A stretch of 64,000 bases of DNA from Halospeciosus flavus (GCF_029814175.1 NZ_CP122312.1:2666001-2730000), one strand, 5' to 3'; counted from the first letter of the stretch, positions 8,073-17,320 are shown. Numbers and translations: made by a program. The notes: generated by a model not told the origin, from the letters alone.

Positions 8073-9284
8073 ATGCTCGAACTCGACGACGTACTCGCCG
8101 CGGAGGACCGGATCGCCGACGTGGCCCGGCGGACGCCGCTGGACTACTCGCACACGTTCTCGGCGATGACGGGTGCGGAGGTCCACACGAAGATGGAGAT
8201 GTTCCAGCGGACGGGTTCGTTCAAGATTCGGGGTGCGGCGAACCGCATTCGGACGCTCTCGGAGGCGGACCGCGAGGCGGGCGTCGTCACCGCGAGCGCG
8301 GGCAACCACGCCCAGGGGGTCGCGCTCGCCGCCTCGCGGAGCGACGTCGACGCGACGGTCGTCATGCCCGAGACGGCCCCTATCTCGAAGGTGAAGGCGA
8401 CGCGGAGTTACGGGGCGAACGTTGTCCTCCACGGCGTCGACTACGACGAGGCACAGGCGCGCGCCCACGAAATCGAGGAGGCCGAGGGACGGACGTACGT
8501 CCACGCCTTCGACGACGAGGACGTGATGGCCGGGCAGGGGACGCTCGGTCTCGAGGTCGTCGACGCCCTCCCCGAGGTCGACACGGTGGTCGTCCCTATC
8601 GGCGGTGGCGGACTCATTTCGGGCGTCGCGACGGCCGTGAAGGAGCGGAGTCCCGACACGCGCGTCATCGGCGTCCAGGCGGAGGGTGCGTCGTCGGTCG
8701 CGGACTCCCTGCAGAAGGGGAACCCGCAGGCGCTCGACGCCGTCGACACTATCGCCGACGGTATCGCCGTCCGGAAGGTCGGCGAGCACACCTTCCCGGT
8801 CATCCGCGAACGGGTCGACGACGTGGTGACGGTCAGCGACGACGAGATCGCGACGGCCGTCGTCTACCTGCTCGAACGCGGGAAGACGCTCGTCGAGGCG
8901 GGCGGCGCGGTCGGCCTCGCCGCGCTCCTCGAAGGGAAGTTCGTCTACGAGGAGGACGAGGTCGTCGTCCCGGTCCTCAGCGGCGGGAACATCGACTTGA
9001 ACCTCCTCACGACCGTCGTCATGCGAGGGCTGGTCGACCAGGGACGCTACGTCAAACTCCGGACCGTCCTCAAGGACCGTCCCGGGTCCCTCCAGGCCCT
9101 CCTCGACATTCTCGCCGAGGAACGCGCGAACATCTACGCCATCCAGCACGACCGGACGAACCGCGACGTCGCGATGAACGCCGCGGAGGTCGAACTCGAC
9201 TTGGAGACCCGCGGAGAGGAGCACGTCGCGGACCTCCTCGACCGCCTCGAAGGCGCCGGCTACGACGTCGAGTTGCTCGTCTGA
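8073..9284 (+). CDS. ilvA: threonine ammonia-lyase (threonine dehydratase)
   Basis: 403 residues. The PLP lysine is K51 in RTGSFKIRGA, the substrate loop is TASAGNHAQG (around 73-82), and the phosphate loop is PIGGGGLISG. A C-terminal ACT-type regulatory domain (about 325-403) suggests allosteric control. It deaminates threonine to 2-oxobutanoate through reactive enamine/imine intermediates for isoleucine synthesis. A RidA deaminase, which removes such intermediates, lies 1 kb downstream. A TATA-like ATCCTTTTGA at 8040-8049 precedes the start. Its 3' end overlaps the convergent gene at 9260 by 25 bases. Confidence 0.93.
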   Translation: MLELDDVLAAEDRIADVARRTPLDYSHTFSAMTGAEVHTKMEMFQRTGSFKIRGAANRIRTLSEADREAGVVTASAGNHAQGVALAASRSDVDATVVMPETAPISKVKATRSYGANVVLHGVDYDEAQARAHEIEEAEGRTYVHAFDDEDVMAGQGTLGLEVVDALPEVDTVVVPIGGGGLISGVATAVKERSPDTRVIGVQAEGASSVADSLQKGNPQALDAVDTIADGIAVRKVGEHTFPVIRERVDDVVTVSDDEIATAVVYLLERGKTLVEAGGAVGLAALLEGKFVYEEDEVVVPVLSGGNIDLNLLTTVVMRGLVDQGRYVKLRTVLKDRPGSLQALLDILAEERANIYAIQHDRTNRDVAMNAAEVELDLETRGEEHVADLLDRLEGAGYDVELLV

Positions 9285-10174
9285 ACGCGGTAGGTCACGG
9301 TGAGGAACTGCCGGCCCGAGAGCCACATCTCGTGTGTCGCGACGAGGGTGTCCTCTTCGGATTCCTCGTCGGAGTCCGTCCGTGCGTCGGGTGTGTCGGG
9401 GGCGTCGGGTGCGTTCGGTGCGTCCGGTGGCCACACCCGAAACGTCTGGTCCACCGGGAGTTCGAACGTGCCGAGCGGCGTGACGAGGTAGAGTCCGGGG
9501 TCTCCCGCCGCGGCGGTGGTGAGTTCGAGACCGGTCCCCTCGGCCGTCCCGTCGAAGTGCGAGAGGTGGAGCACCGTACTCAGGTTCGAGTGGGGTAGGG
9601 GTGCGGCGATGTTCACGTATCGCTCGTCGTCGGAGACGTGCGACCCGTAGACGGCGACGAACACGGCCGCGCCGGTCTCGGCGGCGGTCCGAACCCAGGC
9701 CCGCGCTCCCTCGCGCGGGTCGGCGGCCGAGTCGACGTCGAGGAACTCACTCTCCAGCGTCCACGGCCCGTCGTCCTCCGAACGGGGACCGGGGAGGTTC
9801 AGTTGTTCGAGCAGGGACGTCACGGGTGCGGCCAGCGCCGCGCCGAGACGGAAGGGGCGGTGCCAGTGTACGTCGAAGACCATCGCGTAGTCGCCGGTTC
9901 GCTCGTAGAACCGCCGGACGGCGGGGTGGACGTCGTCCGGGTCGAAGTCGTCCCGTGCGTAGGCGGCCAGGTCGTCCATCTCGCCGGCCGGTCGGTCGCC
10001 GGTCGTGACGCCGCGGCGCTCCGGCCAGTCCGGCCCGACCCGCCAGCGGGCGGTGAGTGGACTGAACGGGGCGTCCGGCACTCGTGCTCGCGCACGGAGC
10101 ACGCTCCGGAGTGCGACGGCGAGTGCGAGGAGGACGAAGGAGGTGAGAACGCCGAGCCAGGACCGGTCGCGCAT
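9260..10174 (-). CDS. membrane-anchored protein of unknown function
   Basis: 304 residues from MRDRSWLGVL. One N-terminal membrane segment (about 7-25) is followed by a mostly soluble domain. A low-complexity insert of Ala-Pro-Asp repeats and an acidic stretch (DAPNAPDAPDTPDART, then SDEESEED) lies near the C-terminus. I do not recognise the family. A longer in-frame extension to 10306 would add a Pro-Gly-Val repeat encoded by a GC-rich tandem repeat; it is rejected because it overlaps the ridA start region. The last codons are antisense to the end of ilvA (stop TAG at 9260-9262). Confidence 0.65.
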   Translation of the reverse strand: MRDRSWLGVLTSFVLLALAVALRSVLRARARVPDAPFSPLTARWRVGPDWPERRGVTTGDRPAGEMDDLAAYARDDFDPDDVHPAVRRFYERTGDYAMVFDVHWHRPFRLGAALAAPVTSLLEQLNLPGPRSEDDGPWTLESEFLDVDSAADPREGARAWVRTAAETGAAVFVAVYGSHVSDDERYVNIAAPLPHSNLSTVLHLSHFDGTAEGTGLELTTAAAGDPGLYLVTPLGTFELPVDQTFRVWPPDAPNAPDAPDTPDARTDSDEESEEDTLVATHEMWLSGRQFLTVTYRVQTSNSTS

Positions 10175-10213
10175 ACACGTGTTTCGTGCCGCCGGGTGTT
10201 GAACGCGACGGCC

Positions 10214-10249
10214 CGGGCCTGGGACCGGGACCGGGCCTGGGACCGGGAC
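10214..10249. repeat. two exact tandem copies of an 18-base GC-rich unit
   Basis: CGGGCCTGGGACCGGGAC occurs at 10214-10231 and again at 10232-10249, then decays (TGGG). Within the unit there is a 6-base sub-period (GGGNCY). It lies between the divergent genes at 10174 and 10293. Confidence 0.8.
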
Positions 10250-10292
10250 TGGGTGACCCACAGTTAAGTCGCGGGCACGCGTGTATCCCGGT

Positions 10293-10673
10293 ATGAAGCG
10301 AACCATCTCGACACCGGACGCACCCGAGGCGGTCGGCGCCTACAGCCAGGCGACGACGAACGGCGACGTCGTGTTCACCGCCGGCCAGATACCCATGACG
10401 CCCGACGGCGACCTCCTCGACGACGAACCCATCGCCACCCAGACCCGCCAGTCCCTCGAGAACGTGAAGGCCATCCTCGAAGAGGAGGGGCTGAACATGC
10501 AGGACGTGCTGAAGGTGACGGTGTTCCTCGCGGACATCGACGACTTCGAGGCGATGAACGACGCCTACAGCGAGTACTTCCAGGACAACCCGCCCGCCCG
10601 CTCGGCGGTGCAGGCCGGCGCACTCCCGAAGGGAGTCGGCGTCGAAATCGAGGCTATCGCCGCCCAGAAGTAG
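10293..10673 (+). CDS. ridA: RidA family reactive imine/enamine deaminase
   Basis: 126 residues, full family length. The signature PPARSAVQAGALPKGVGVEIEAIA contains the conserved R103 and E120 that bind and hydrolyse 2-iminobutanoate/2-iminopropanoate. The start MKRTISTPDA is chosen over an ATG four codons upstream because of family length. The product fits with nearby ilvA, whose reaction makes the RidA substrate. A small membrane protein follows after a 4-base gap and is probably co-transcribed. Confidence 0.9.
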   Translation: MKRTISTPDAPEAVGAYSQATTNGDVVFTAGQIPMTPDGDLLDDEPIATQTRQSLENVKAILEEEGLNMQDVLKVTVFLADIDDFEAMNDAYSEYFQDNPPARSAVQAGALPKGVGVEIEAIAAQK

Positions 10674-10677
10674 GGAC

Positions 10678-10866
10678 GTGGACGCCCGCACCCGCGACGC
10701 GCTGGCGTGGGGTCTCGTCGGCGTCTTCGCGTTCCTCGTGCTCGCGTTGGGGTACCGACTGTTCGGCGGCCGTCTCGTCCCGTGGCCTGCCGTCCTCGCC
10801 GTGGCGCTCGCCGTCGGCGGGATCGTGACGGGTGTGGCACACGCCGCCGCGAAAAGAAGGGTTTAA
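10678..10866 (+). CDS. small two-helix membrane protein
   Basis: 62 residues from a GTG start 4 bases after the ridA stop. Two membrane segments (about 11-31 and 37-58) end in the basic tail AAAKRRV. No family recognised. The close spacing suggests co-transcription with ridA. Its last bases contain the GTTTAAAC that could serve as TATA box for the tRNA-Ser gene. Confidence 0.6.
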   Translation: MDARTRDALAWGLVGVFAFLVLALGYRLFGGRLVPWPAVLAVALAVGGIVTGVAHAAAKRRV

Positions 10867-10868
10867 AC
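10861..10868 (+). promoter_or_regulatory. TATA-like palindrome before tRNA-Ser
   Basis: GTTTAAAC is centred about 35 bases before the tRNA 5' end, a normal distance for an archaeal tRNA promoter. It overlaps the end of the preceding gene. Confidence 0.45.
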
Positions 10869-10899
10869 GCGACACTCCACTACGATTGGATGCGAGTAA

Positions 10900-10981
10900 G
10901 CCGGGATGGCCGAATGGCAAAGCGCACGCCTGGAAAGCGTGTCCCCGTTAGGGGTTCTGGGTTCAAATCCCAGTCCCGGCG
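10900..10981 (+). tRNA. tRNA-Ser (anticodon GGA)
   Basis: The acceptor stem GCCGGGA (10900-10906) pairs with TCCCGGC (10974-10980), followed by discriminator G. The anticodon stem-loop CACGC-CTGGAAA-GCGTG carries anticodon GGA. The long variable arm CCCC-GTTA-GGGG is typical of tRNA-Ser, and the T arm is CTGGG-TTCAAAT-CCCAG. CCA is not encoded. It reads UCC/UCU serine codons. No intron is seen. Confidence 0.97.
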
Positions 10982-10997
10982 TCTTCTCTCTCCGAAC

Positions 10998-11255
10998 TCA
11001 CACCGACGAGCGCCGCCGAACCCGTTCTGCCACGTCGCGCATCGTCTCGTACTCGTCGTCGGCGTAGGCGATCAGTCGCACGTCGTCGAGGCTCCGCGGT
11101 CGGAAGGCGTCGACTTCCTCACAGATGATCGCGGCGCCGTCTTCGAGTGCGAACCCCGCGACGCCACAGCCGATGGCCGGGAGGACGACCGACGTACAGC
11201 GGAGCGCGTCGGCCGACTGTGCCGCGACGTCTCCCTGGACGACGTCGAACTCCAT
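10998..11255 (-). pseudogene. macro-domain (ADP-ribose-binding) protein with large internal deletion
   Basis: The 85-codon frame begins MEFDVVQGDVAAQSADAL, the exact start of haloarchaeal macro-domain proteins, and then jumps at about base 11201 to RCTSVVLPAIGCGVAGF and a normal C-terminus. Family members are about 160-170 residues. The missing part holds the NAA/N-rich loop and glycine loop that bind ADP-ribose. The frame is kept through the join and the stop is normal. An in-frame deletion of about 80 codons is the simplest reading, so ADP-ribose binding is unlikely to survive. It lies directly beside tRNA-Ser. Confidence 0.75.
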
Positions 11256-11435
11256 GGACGGGGGATGGCCCGCCGCTCCGTTAGCTCTTACCTGTACTTA
11301 AATGGCGGTTCGAACGGGCGTCGGCGGCCCGAAATCGACGGCACACGACTCGTCGTCGACAGTGGCTGTCCGTCCGGTAGTCGCGACGCTCGACTGTTTG
11401 GTAGTTAGTACCACGGCACTGGCCGTCAGCGAAGA

Positions 11436-11443
11436 TTTATATA
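11436..11443 (+). promoter_or_regulatory. TATA box of thermosome gene
   Basis: TTTATATA, the clearest TATA box in the window, lies 27-34 bases before the ATG at 11470. This gives a leader of only a few bases and excludes an in-frame upstream start at 11302. Confidence 0.8.
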
Positions 11444-11469
11444 GAAGCACATTCAATCAGCGTGTGACT

Positions 11470-13140
11470 ATGGCAGAGCAGCGGATGCAGGGCCAGCCCA
11501 TGATCATCATGGGTGAGGACGCCCAGCGAGTGAAGGACAAGGACGCTCAGGAACACAACATCTCCGCCGCCCGTGCCGTCGCGGACGCCGTTCGGTCGAC
11601 GCTCGGCCCGAAGGGGATGGACAAGATGCTCGTCGACTCGATGGGTGACGTCACCATCACGAACGACGGCGTCACCATCCTCCAGGAGATGGACATCGAC
11701 AACCCGACGGCCGAGATGATCGTCGAGGTCGCCGAGACCCAGGAGGACGAGGCCGGCGACGGCACGACGACGGCCGTCGCCATCGCGGGTGAACTCCTCA
11801 AGAACGCCGAGGACCTCCTCGAGCAGGACATCCACCCGACGGCGGTCATCAAGGGGTACAACCTCGCGAGCGAGAAGGCCCGCGAAGAGGTCGACAACAT
11901 CGCCGTCGACGTCGACCCCGACGACGAGGGGCTCATCCGCTCGGTCGCCGAGACGTCCATGACCGGGAAGGGCGCCGAACTTGACAAGGAACTCCTCAGC
12001 GACATCCTCTACCGCGCGCTCAAGAACGTCGCCGTCGAGGCCGAGGACGGTTCGACCGTCGTCGACGTCGCGAACATCAACATCGAGACGCAGACCGGCC
12101 GCGCCGTCGGCGAGTCCGAACTCCTGAACGGCGCCGCCATCGACAAGGACCCGGTCCTCGACTCGATGCCCGTCGAGGTCGAGGACGCGAACACGCTCCT
12201 CCTCAACGAGGCCATCGAGGTCGAGGAGGCCGAGGCCGACACGAACGTCTCCATCGACAGCCCCGACCAGCTCCAGAAGTTCCTCGACCAGGAGGAGAAG
12301 CAGCTCCGCCAGAAGGTCGACCAGATCGAGGAGGCCGGTGCGGACGTCGTCTTCTGTCAGAAGGGCATCGACGACATGGCCCAGCACTACCTCGCGAAGG
12401 AGGGCATCCTGGCAGTCCGTCGCGTCAAGAAGTCCGACATCCAGTTCCTCCACAACGTCCTGGGTGGGTCCATCGTCTCGGACCTCGACTCCGTCACCGC
12501 CGACGACCTCGGCCACGGCGACGTCTCCCGTGACGAGGAGGACGAACTCTTCTACGTCGAAGGGCTCAGCGAAGAGTCCCACGGTGTCACCATCCTCCTC
12601 CGTGGCTCCACCGACCACGTCGTCGAGGAACTCGAGCGCGGTCTCACCGACGCGCTCGACGTCGCGGCCCAGACCCTCACGGACGGCCGCGTCCTCCCCG
12701 GTGGCGGCGCCATCGAGGTCGAGGTCGCCGACCGTCTCCGCACGTTCGCGGACTCCGTCTCCGGTCGCGAGCAACTCGCCGTCGAGGCGTTCGCGGACTC
12801 CATCGAACTCATCCCGCGCGTGCTCGCCGAGAACGCGGGTCTCGACCCGATCGACATCCTCGTCGACCTCCGTACGGCCCACGAGTCCGGCGAGGAGCGC
12901 ACCGGCCTGAACGTCCTCTCCGGCGAACTCGAGGACACCTTCGAGGCCGGCGTCGTCGAACCCGCTCACGCCAAGGAGCAGGCGCTCACCAGCGCCACCG
13001 AGGCCGCGAACCTCGTCCTCAAGATCGACGACATCATCTCCGCCGGCGACCTCTCCACCGACAAGGGTGAAGAGGGCGGCGCCGGCGGTCCCGGCGGTAT
13101 GGGCGGCGGCATGGGTGGCGGCATGGGCGGCATGATGTGA
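11470..13140 (+). CDS. ths: thermosome subunit (group II chaperonin)
   Basis: 556 residues starting [20 protein letters not shown]. Chaperonin motifs include [12 protein letters not shown] (about 43-54), [11 protein letters not shown], and the ATP-site GDGTTT at 96-101. The apical domain is in the middle, and the C-terminal tail of Gly-Met repeats ([15 protein letters not shown]) points into the folding chamber. It forms ATP-driven double rings that fold proteins. Which paralog (alpha, beta or gamma) cannot be settled here. A strong TATA box precedes it and a perfect hairpin overlaps its stop codon. Confidence 0.95.
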   Translation: MAEQRMQGQPMIIMGEDAQRVKDKDAQEHNISAARAVADAVRSTLGPKGMDKMLVDSMGDVTITNDGVTILQEMDIDNPTAEMIVEVAETQEDEAGDGTTTAVAIAGELLKNAEDLLEQDIHPTAVIKGYNLASEKAREEVDNIAVDVDPDDEGLIRSVAETSMTGKGAELDKELLSDILYRALKNVAVEAEDGSTVVDVANINIETQTGRAVGESELLNGAAIDKDPVLDSMPVEVEDANTLLLNEAIEVEEAEADTNVSIDSPDQLQKFLDQEEKQLRQKVDQIEEAGADVVFCQKGIDDMAQHYLAKEGILAVRRVKKSDIQFLHNVLGGSIVSDLDSVTADDLGHGDVSRDEEDELFYVEGLSEESHGVTILLRGSTDHVVEELERGLTDALDVAAQTLTDGRVLPGGGAIEVEVADRLRTFADSVSGREQLAVEAFADSIELIPRVLAENAGLDPIDILVDLRTAHESGEERTGLNVLSGELEDTFEAGVVEPAHAKEQALTSATEAANLVLKIDDIISAGDLSTDKGEEGGAGGPGGMGGGMGGGMGGMM

Positions 13141-13159
13141 AACTCCCGGAGAGTTTCAC
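13137..13159 (+). terminator. perfect hairpin overlapping the thermosome stop codon
   Basis: GTGAAACTC (13137-13145) pairs with GAGTTTCAC (13151-13159) around a CCGGA loop. The stop TGA is inside the left arm. No U-run follows, so it may be an RNA-end protection element rather than a terminator. Confidence 0.5.
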
Positions 13160-13355
13160 AACGGCCCACTGAGGGCTCCTCGTAACAGCCACGTCACCCA
13201 CTGCACCGTCACGCACCGCTCTCTGACTGTTCGCTTTCTTTCGACGCCACGCCCACCACCGACGGGTATCGCGACTTCTCGCAGAGACGCTGCGCTATCC
13301 CGTCGACGCGGCGAACGACGCGGAAACCGGCAGGGAGAACGGAGGTGCTCGGTGG

Positions 13356-13817
13356 CTACTCTTCGTCGACGTCGAGTTCGAACTGCTCGTTCTCGGCGGG
13401 CGAGTTCAGGACGACGCTCGTACTCGACTCCTTGATGTCCGCGTCGGCGAGGAGGCGCTTGATGAGTGCGTTCATGTCGTCGGTGTTGGTGAACTTCCCG
13501 ACGGCGATGACGTCGAATTCGCCGGTGACTTCGTAGACCGAGATCATCTGCTTCTCGTCTTTGAGTCGCTCGGTCACCTCGGGGAGCGCGTCCCCCTCGA
13601 TCTTCATCTGGAGGATGGCGGTGACGTCGTAGCCCAGTTTGTCGTAGTTGACGATCGGCGTGTACCCCTCGATGACGCCGTCCGCTTCCAGGTCTTTGAG
13701 GTGGTTCGAGACGGTCGTGACCGACACGTCGAGTTCCTCGCCGAGGCTCCGGAGACTCGCCCGACCGTTGTCGAGGAGCGCGTTGACGAGTTTCGCGTCG
13801 AGGTTTTCGTAGGTCAT
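13356..13817 (-). CDS. lrp: Lrp/AsnC family transcriptional regulator
   Basis: 153 residues. An N-terminal winged HTH (about 5-50; [20 protein letters not shown]) is followed by an AsnC-type ligand-binding domain (about 65-140) with an acidic tail. It is divergently transcribed from glnA with a 126-base gap, an arrangement common in haloarchaea, where this Lrp is thought to control nitrogen/glutamine genes. An inverted repeat between its TATA-like sequence and ATG suggests autoregulation. Confidence 0.9.
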   Translation of the reverse strand: MTYENLDAKLVNALLDNGRASLRSLGEELDVSVTTVSNHLKDLEADGVIEGYTPIVNYDKLGYDVTAILQMKIEGDALPEVTERLKDEKQMISVYEVTGEFDVIAVGKFTNTDDMNALIKRLLADADIKESSTSVVLNSPAENEQFELDVDEE

Positions 13818-13820
13818 ACA

Positions 13821-13840
13821 CCCCCGTACTCCCTCGGGGG
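13821..13840. promoter_or_regulatory. palindromic candidate Lrp operator
   Basis: CCCCCG (13821-13826) and CGGGGG (13835-13840) form perfect arms around 8 bases, 3 bases before the lrp start codon and downstream of a TATA-like TTCTAAAC (transcript sense). A dimer bound here would block lrp transcription. Confidence 0.4.
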
Positions 13841-13943
13841 TTTAGAACTTAACGAATGTCCAGTTCTACATTTTGCCGTCCAAGATTTGCGAGCACCGGT
13901 ACCGCTTTAGTAGTCCAACAGCACAGACTAAGTGACCTAACTA

Positions 13944-15311
13944 ATGACGAACGGAAATGTCGTTGCAGACGGTGGCCTCACCGCGGAGGCACAGAACGTC
14001 CTCGACCGCATCGAAGAGGAGAACGTCGACTTCCTGCGGCTGCAGTTCACGGACATCCTCGGGACGGTGAAGAACGTCTCCGTTCCCGCAGAACAGGCCG
14101 AGAAGGCGTTCGAGGAGGGAATCTACTTCGACGGGTCGTCCATCGAGGGGTTCGTCCGCATCCAGGAGTCGGACATGCGCCTGATTCCGGACCCGGACAC
14201 GTTCGCGATTCTCCCGTGGCGCAAGGAGGCGGAGGGCGGCGCGAGCGCTCGTCTCATCTGCGACGTCGTCACGACCGAGGGTGAACCCTTCGAGGGCGGC
14301 CCGCGGCAGGTCCTGAAGTCCGTCCTCGACGAGGCCGAGGAGATGGGCTACACGGTCTCCATCGGCCCCGAACCCGAGTTCTTCCTCTTCGAGAAGGACG
14401 AGGAAGGAAACGCGACGACCGAACCGCACGACAACGGCGGCTACTTCGACCTCGCGCCCAAAGACCTCGCCTCGGACATCCGTCGCGAGATCATCTACGC
14501 CCTCGAAGAGATGGGCTTCGAGATCGAGGCCTCCCACCACGAGGTCGCCGAGGGCCAACACGAAATCAACTTCAAGTACGACGACGCGCTCACCGCCGCG
14601 GACAACATCGCGACGTTCCGTTCGGTCGTCCGCGCCGTCGCCGAGCAACACGACGTCCACGCGACGTTCATGCCCAAGCCCATCGGCGAGATCAACGGCT
14701 CGGGGATGCACAGCCACATCTCGCTGTTCGACGAGGACGGCAACGCGTTCGCGAACGACGACGACGAGTTCAACCTGAGCGAGACGGCCTACCAGTTCAT
14801 GGGCGGTATCCTGAACCACGCCCAGGCGTTCACGGCCGTCACGAACCCGACGGTCAACTCCTACAAACGTCTCGTCCCCGGGTACGAGGCCCCGGTGTAC
14901 GTCGCCTGGTCCGGCGTCAACCGCTCGGCGCTCATCCGCGTCCCCGACGCCGCGGGCGTCTCCGCGCGCTTCGAGATTCGCTCGCCCGACCCCTCGTGTA
15001 ACCCCTACCTCGCGCTGGCCGCGGTCATCAAGTCCGGCCTCGAAGGCATCGAGAACGACGCGGACCCCGGCGAGCCAGTTCGCGAGGACATCTACGAGTT
15101 CGACGAGGAGAAACGCGAAGAGTACGGCATCACGACCCTCCCCGGGAACCTCGGCGAGGCCGTCGCCGCCCTCGAGGAGGACGAAGTCGTCCAGGAGGGA
15201 CTCGGCGAGCACGTCTCCGAGAAGTTCGCCGAGGCCAAACGCCAGGAGTTCGCGGAGTACAAGACCTACGTCTCCGGCTGGGAGGAAGACCGCTACCTCG
15301 AGAAGTTCTGA
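13944..15311 (+). CDS. glnA: glutamine synthetase
   Basis: 455 residues, type I glutamine synthetase that makes glutamine from glutamate, ammonia and ATP. Visible motifs are [16 protein letters not shown] (N-terminal loop), [10 protein letters not shown] (metal-binding Glu), [12 protein letters not shown] (ATP/metal), [19 protein letters not shown], and [24 protein letters not shown]-like GCTTTAGTAG at 13904-13913 gives a short leader. It is divergent from lrp, a probable regulator. Its last 19 bases are overlapped by the convergent PAP2 gene. Confidence 0.96.
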   Translation: MTNGNVVADGGLTAEAQNVLDRIEEENVDFLRLQFTDILGTVKNVSVPAEQAEKAFEEGIYFDGSSIEGFVRIQESDMRLIPDPDTFAILPWRKEAEGGASARLICDVVTTEGEPFEGGPRQVLKSVLDEAEEMGYTVSIGPEPEFFLFEKDEEGNATTEPHDNGGYFDLAPKDLASDIRREIIYALEEMGFEIEASHHEVAEGQHEINFKYDDALTAADNIATFRSVVRAVAEQHDVHATFMPKPIGEINGSGMHSHISLFDEDGNAFANDDDEFNLSETAYQFMGGILNHAQAFTAVTNPTVNSYKRLVPGYEAPVYVAWSGVNRSALIRVPDAAGVSARFEIRSPDPSCNPYLALAAVIKSGLEGIENDADPGEPVREDIYEFDEEKREEYGITTLPGNLGEAVAALEEDEVVQEGLGEHVSEKFAEAKRQEFAEYKTYVSGWEEDRYLEKF

Positions 15312-16111
15312 ACCGCGGGGACGCCCACCAGCCCCGCGCCGCCGAACAGACTACACAGCACTACGGCCCACGACGGCATCGCGACCCGGAGCGCGGCGAC
15401 GCTGATCGCGCCCACGACGACGAGTCCGACGCCCGTCGCCACCGTACTCGCCCCATTTTCCGGGAGGTCCTCGCGTACCGCGAGCCACGCCACGAGCGCG
15501 CCGAGTGCGAACCCCGTCCCGACGACGCTGTCTCGGTTCGCGCCGGTCAGGACGAGCGCGGCGACGCCGACGGCGACCGCGAACACGTACCCGAACACGA
15601 CGCGCTCGCGAGTGAGGCGGACGACGGTCCACGCGAACGCGGCGCCGAGCAGGAGTCCGACGACGACGTCGAGGAGGTAGTGGACGCCGAGGAAGAGCCG
15701 CGTGAACGAGACGAAGACGGCGATTCCGGCGGCCACGGCGTAGCGCGCTCGCTCGGACCACCGGCCGAGGAGCGCTCCCAGCGACCCGTAGATGGCGGCG
15801 CTCCCGGTCGCGTGGCCGCTCGGGAAGGCGAAACTCTCCTTCGGGACGAGCGTGACCGCCGCCGGCGGACGCGGGAGGCCGAAGAACGCCTTCGCGCCCT
15901 CGACGAACGCGAGGACGCCGACGGCGACGGCGAGGACCCGTGCTCCGTCGCGAGTCGCCAGCAGTCGGTAGCGCGGGCCGACCCAGTAGGCGAGCGTCGC
16001 GGTCACCATCAGGAACCAGGGGTCGCCGAGTTGGGTGAACGCGAAGAGGAGCGGGACGAGCATCTCGGGGACGAGCCCCGACAGGAACTCGGTGAGGCCA
16101 ACGTTACGCAT
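15293..16111 (-). CDS. PAP2-superfamily membrane phosphatase
   Basis: 272 residues with many membrane segments. The three phosphatase motifs are present: [18 protein letters not shown] and [15 protein letters not shown] (His nucleophile and Asp partner). It probably dephosphorylates a lipid phosphate or pyrophosphate outside the membrane; the actual substrate is unknown. It starts 3 bases after the YihY/BrkB gene, so the two form an operon. Its stop codon lies inside the 3' end of glnA. Confidence 0.85.
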   Translation of the reverse strand: MRNVGLTEFLSGLVPEMLVPLLFAFTQLGDPWFLMVTATLAYWVGPRYRLLATRDGARVLAVAVGVLAFVEGAKAFFGLPRPPAAVTLVPKESFAFPSGHATGSAAIYGSLGALLGRWSERARYAVAAGIAVFVSFTRLFLGVHYLLDVVVGLLLGAAFAWTVVRLTRERVVFGYVFAVAVGVAALVLTGANRDSVVGTGFALGALVAWLAVREDLPENGASTVATGVGLVVVGAISVAALRVAMPSWAVVLCSLFGGAGLVGVPAVQNFSR

Positions 16112-16114
16112 CGT

Positions 16115-17284
16115 TTAGCGTTTCGAACGGAACCAGCTCATCGCTTTTCCGGGTACGTCGGCGGCGCTGAACCCGGCGCCGACGAGCACCATCAGGGTGT
16201 AGAGTCCGAGCGTCGAGAGCCAGATTACGACCATCGCGAGGATGGCCCACCCGCCCGAGAGCAGGTAGAAGGCGCCCAGCGTCATCGCCGTCCCGTACAG
16301 GAGGACGAGGTACGGTCCCCACCCGCGGGCGTGGTTCCGGCGGACGCGTTGCTCGACGTACTCGTGGAGGTCCGCTTCGAGGTCGTCTCTCGAGACCGTC
16401 TTCCGGTCGAGACGTTCGCGGACCTCCCGCAGTTCCTTGGCCATCTCAGTGACGTCCGGCGCCGACTCGGGGCGTTCGACCTCGACGTCGGCGTCGGCTT
16501 CGTCTTCGGTGCGTCCCGCGAGCACGGCGTTGAGTTCCGCCCCGAGCATGATAACGATGCCGCTCACGTACAGCCAGGTGACGAAGAGGATGACGGCGCC
16601 GAGCAGTCCGTATATCTCGTACTCGTCGGCGTAACCGGCGTAGAGTCGGAACGCGTGGGTCAGCACCGTCCACCCGACGGCGGCGAAGAGCGTGCCCGGC
16701 CACACTTCGGCGAGTTCGAGTTCGGCGTCCGGGAAGACGTAGAACATCGGGAGGAAGACGACGAAGAGCATCACGACGAGCACCACGACGCCGACGACGC
16801 CCGCGTAGGGGACGACGTCGAGGACGGGCACGAGGATGCCGACCGCGACGGCGGCCCCGGCGGCCACGGCGATAGAAACGAGGACGACCAGCGCGTCTCG
16901 GAGTTGGTCGAGGATGCCCTCGACCTCGGTGACGCCGTAGACGGTGGAGAAGGCGGTGTCGAGGCCGCGGAAGAGTTTGAGGCCGGACCAGAGCAACAGC
17001 GCGACGGAGACGACCGTCGCGCCCTGTCGGCCGTCCGGGTTCTGGAGTGCGTTTTCGAGGAGCCGTTGGCCACTCTCCGCGAGGACGCCGGCCGTGGCGT
17101 TGGCGACGGCGTCTGCGAACCCCGCCCCGACGTACGACCCGACGGCGACGACGAGCAACAGGAGGGGGATGAACGAGACGAACGCGTAGTACGCGACGGC
17201 CGCCGCGAGGAAGGTGATACGGTTATCCTTCGCGTCTGCGGCGACGGCGCGGACGAGCCCGGTGGCGGCGGCGAGACGACTCAC
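16115..17284 (-). CDS. YihY/virulence factor BrkB family membrane protein
   Basis: 389 residues from a GTG start. The family region (about 20-275) has six membrane segments with the typical NRITFLAAAVAYYAFVSFIPL start, the central LWSGLKLFRGLDTAFSTVYG and the later FVTWLYVSGIVIMLGAELN. A charged segment (DADVEVERPE, then a helix) and two extra C-terminal membrane segments (about 320-375) follow. Function is unknown. It is the first gene of an operon with PAP2. Confidence 0.85.
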   Translation of the reverse strand: MSRLAAATGLVRAVAADAKDNRITFLAAAVAYYAFVSFIPLLLLVVAVGSYVGAGFADAVANATAGVLAESGQRLLENALQNPDGRQGATVVSVALLLWSGLKLFRGLDTAFSTVYGVTEVEGILDQLRDALVVLVSIAVAAGAAVAVGILVPVLDVVPYAGVVGVVVLVVMLFVVFLPMFYVFPDAELELAEVWPGTLFAAVGWTVLTHAFRLYAGYADEYEIYGLLGAVILFVTWLYVSGIVIMLGAELNAVLAGRTEDEADADVEVERPESAPDVTEMAKELREVRERLDRKTVSRDDLEADLHEYVEQRVRRNHARGWGPYLVLLYGTAMTLGAFYLLSGGWAILAMVVIWLSTLGLYTLMVLVGAGFSAADVPGKAMSWFRSKR

Positions 17285-17320
17285 GCCAACTCGTTCGCTA
17301 CCGCCCCACTAATAACCTGT

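Noticed and set aside
10175-10306. N-terminal extension of the unknown gene at 9260 with a Pro-Val-Gly repeat
   Set aside because: The extension is coded by the tandem repeat and overlaps the ridA start. The internal ATG gives a normal N-terminal membrane anchor.
11302-11469. Upstream extension of the thermosome frame
   Set aside because: The clear TATA box at 11436-11443 lies inside it, and family members start at MAEQ-like sequence.
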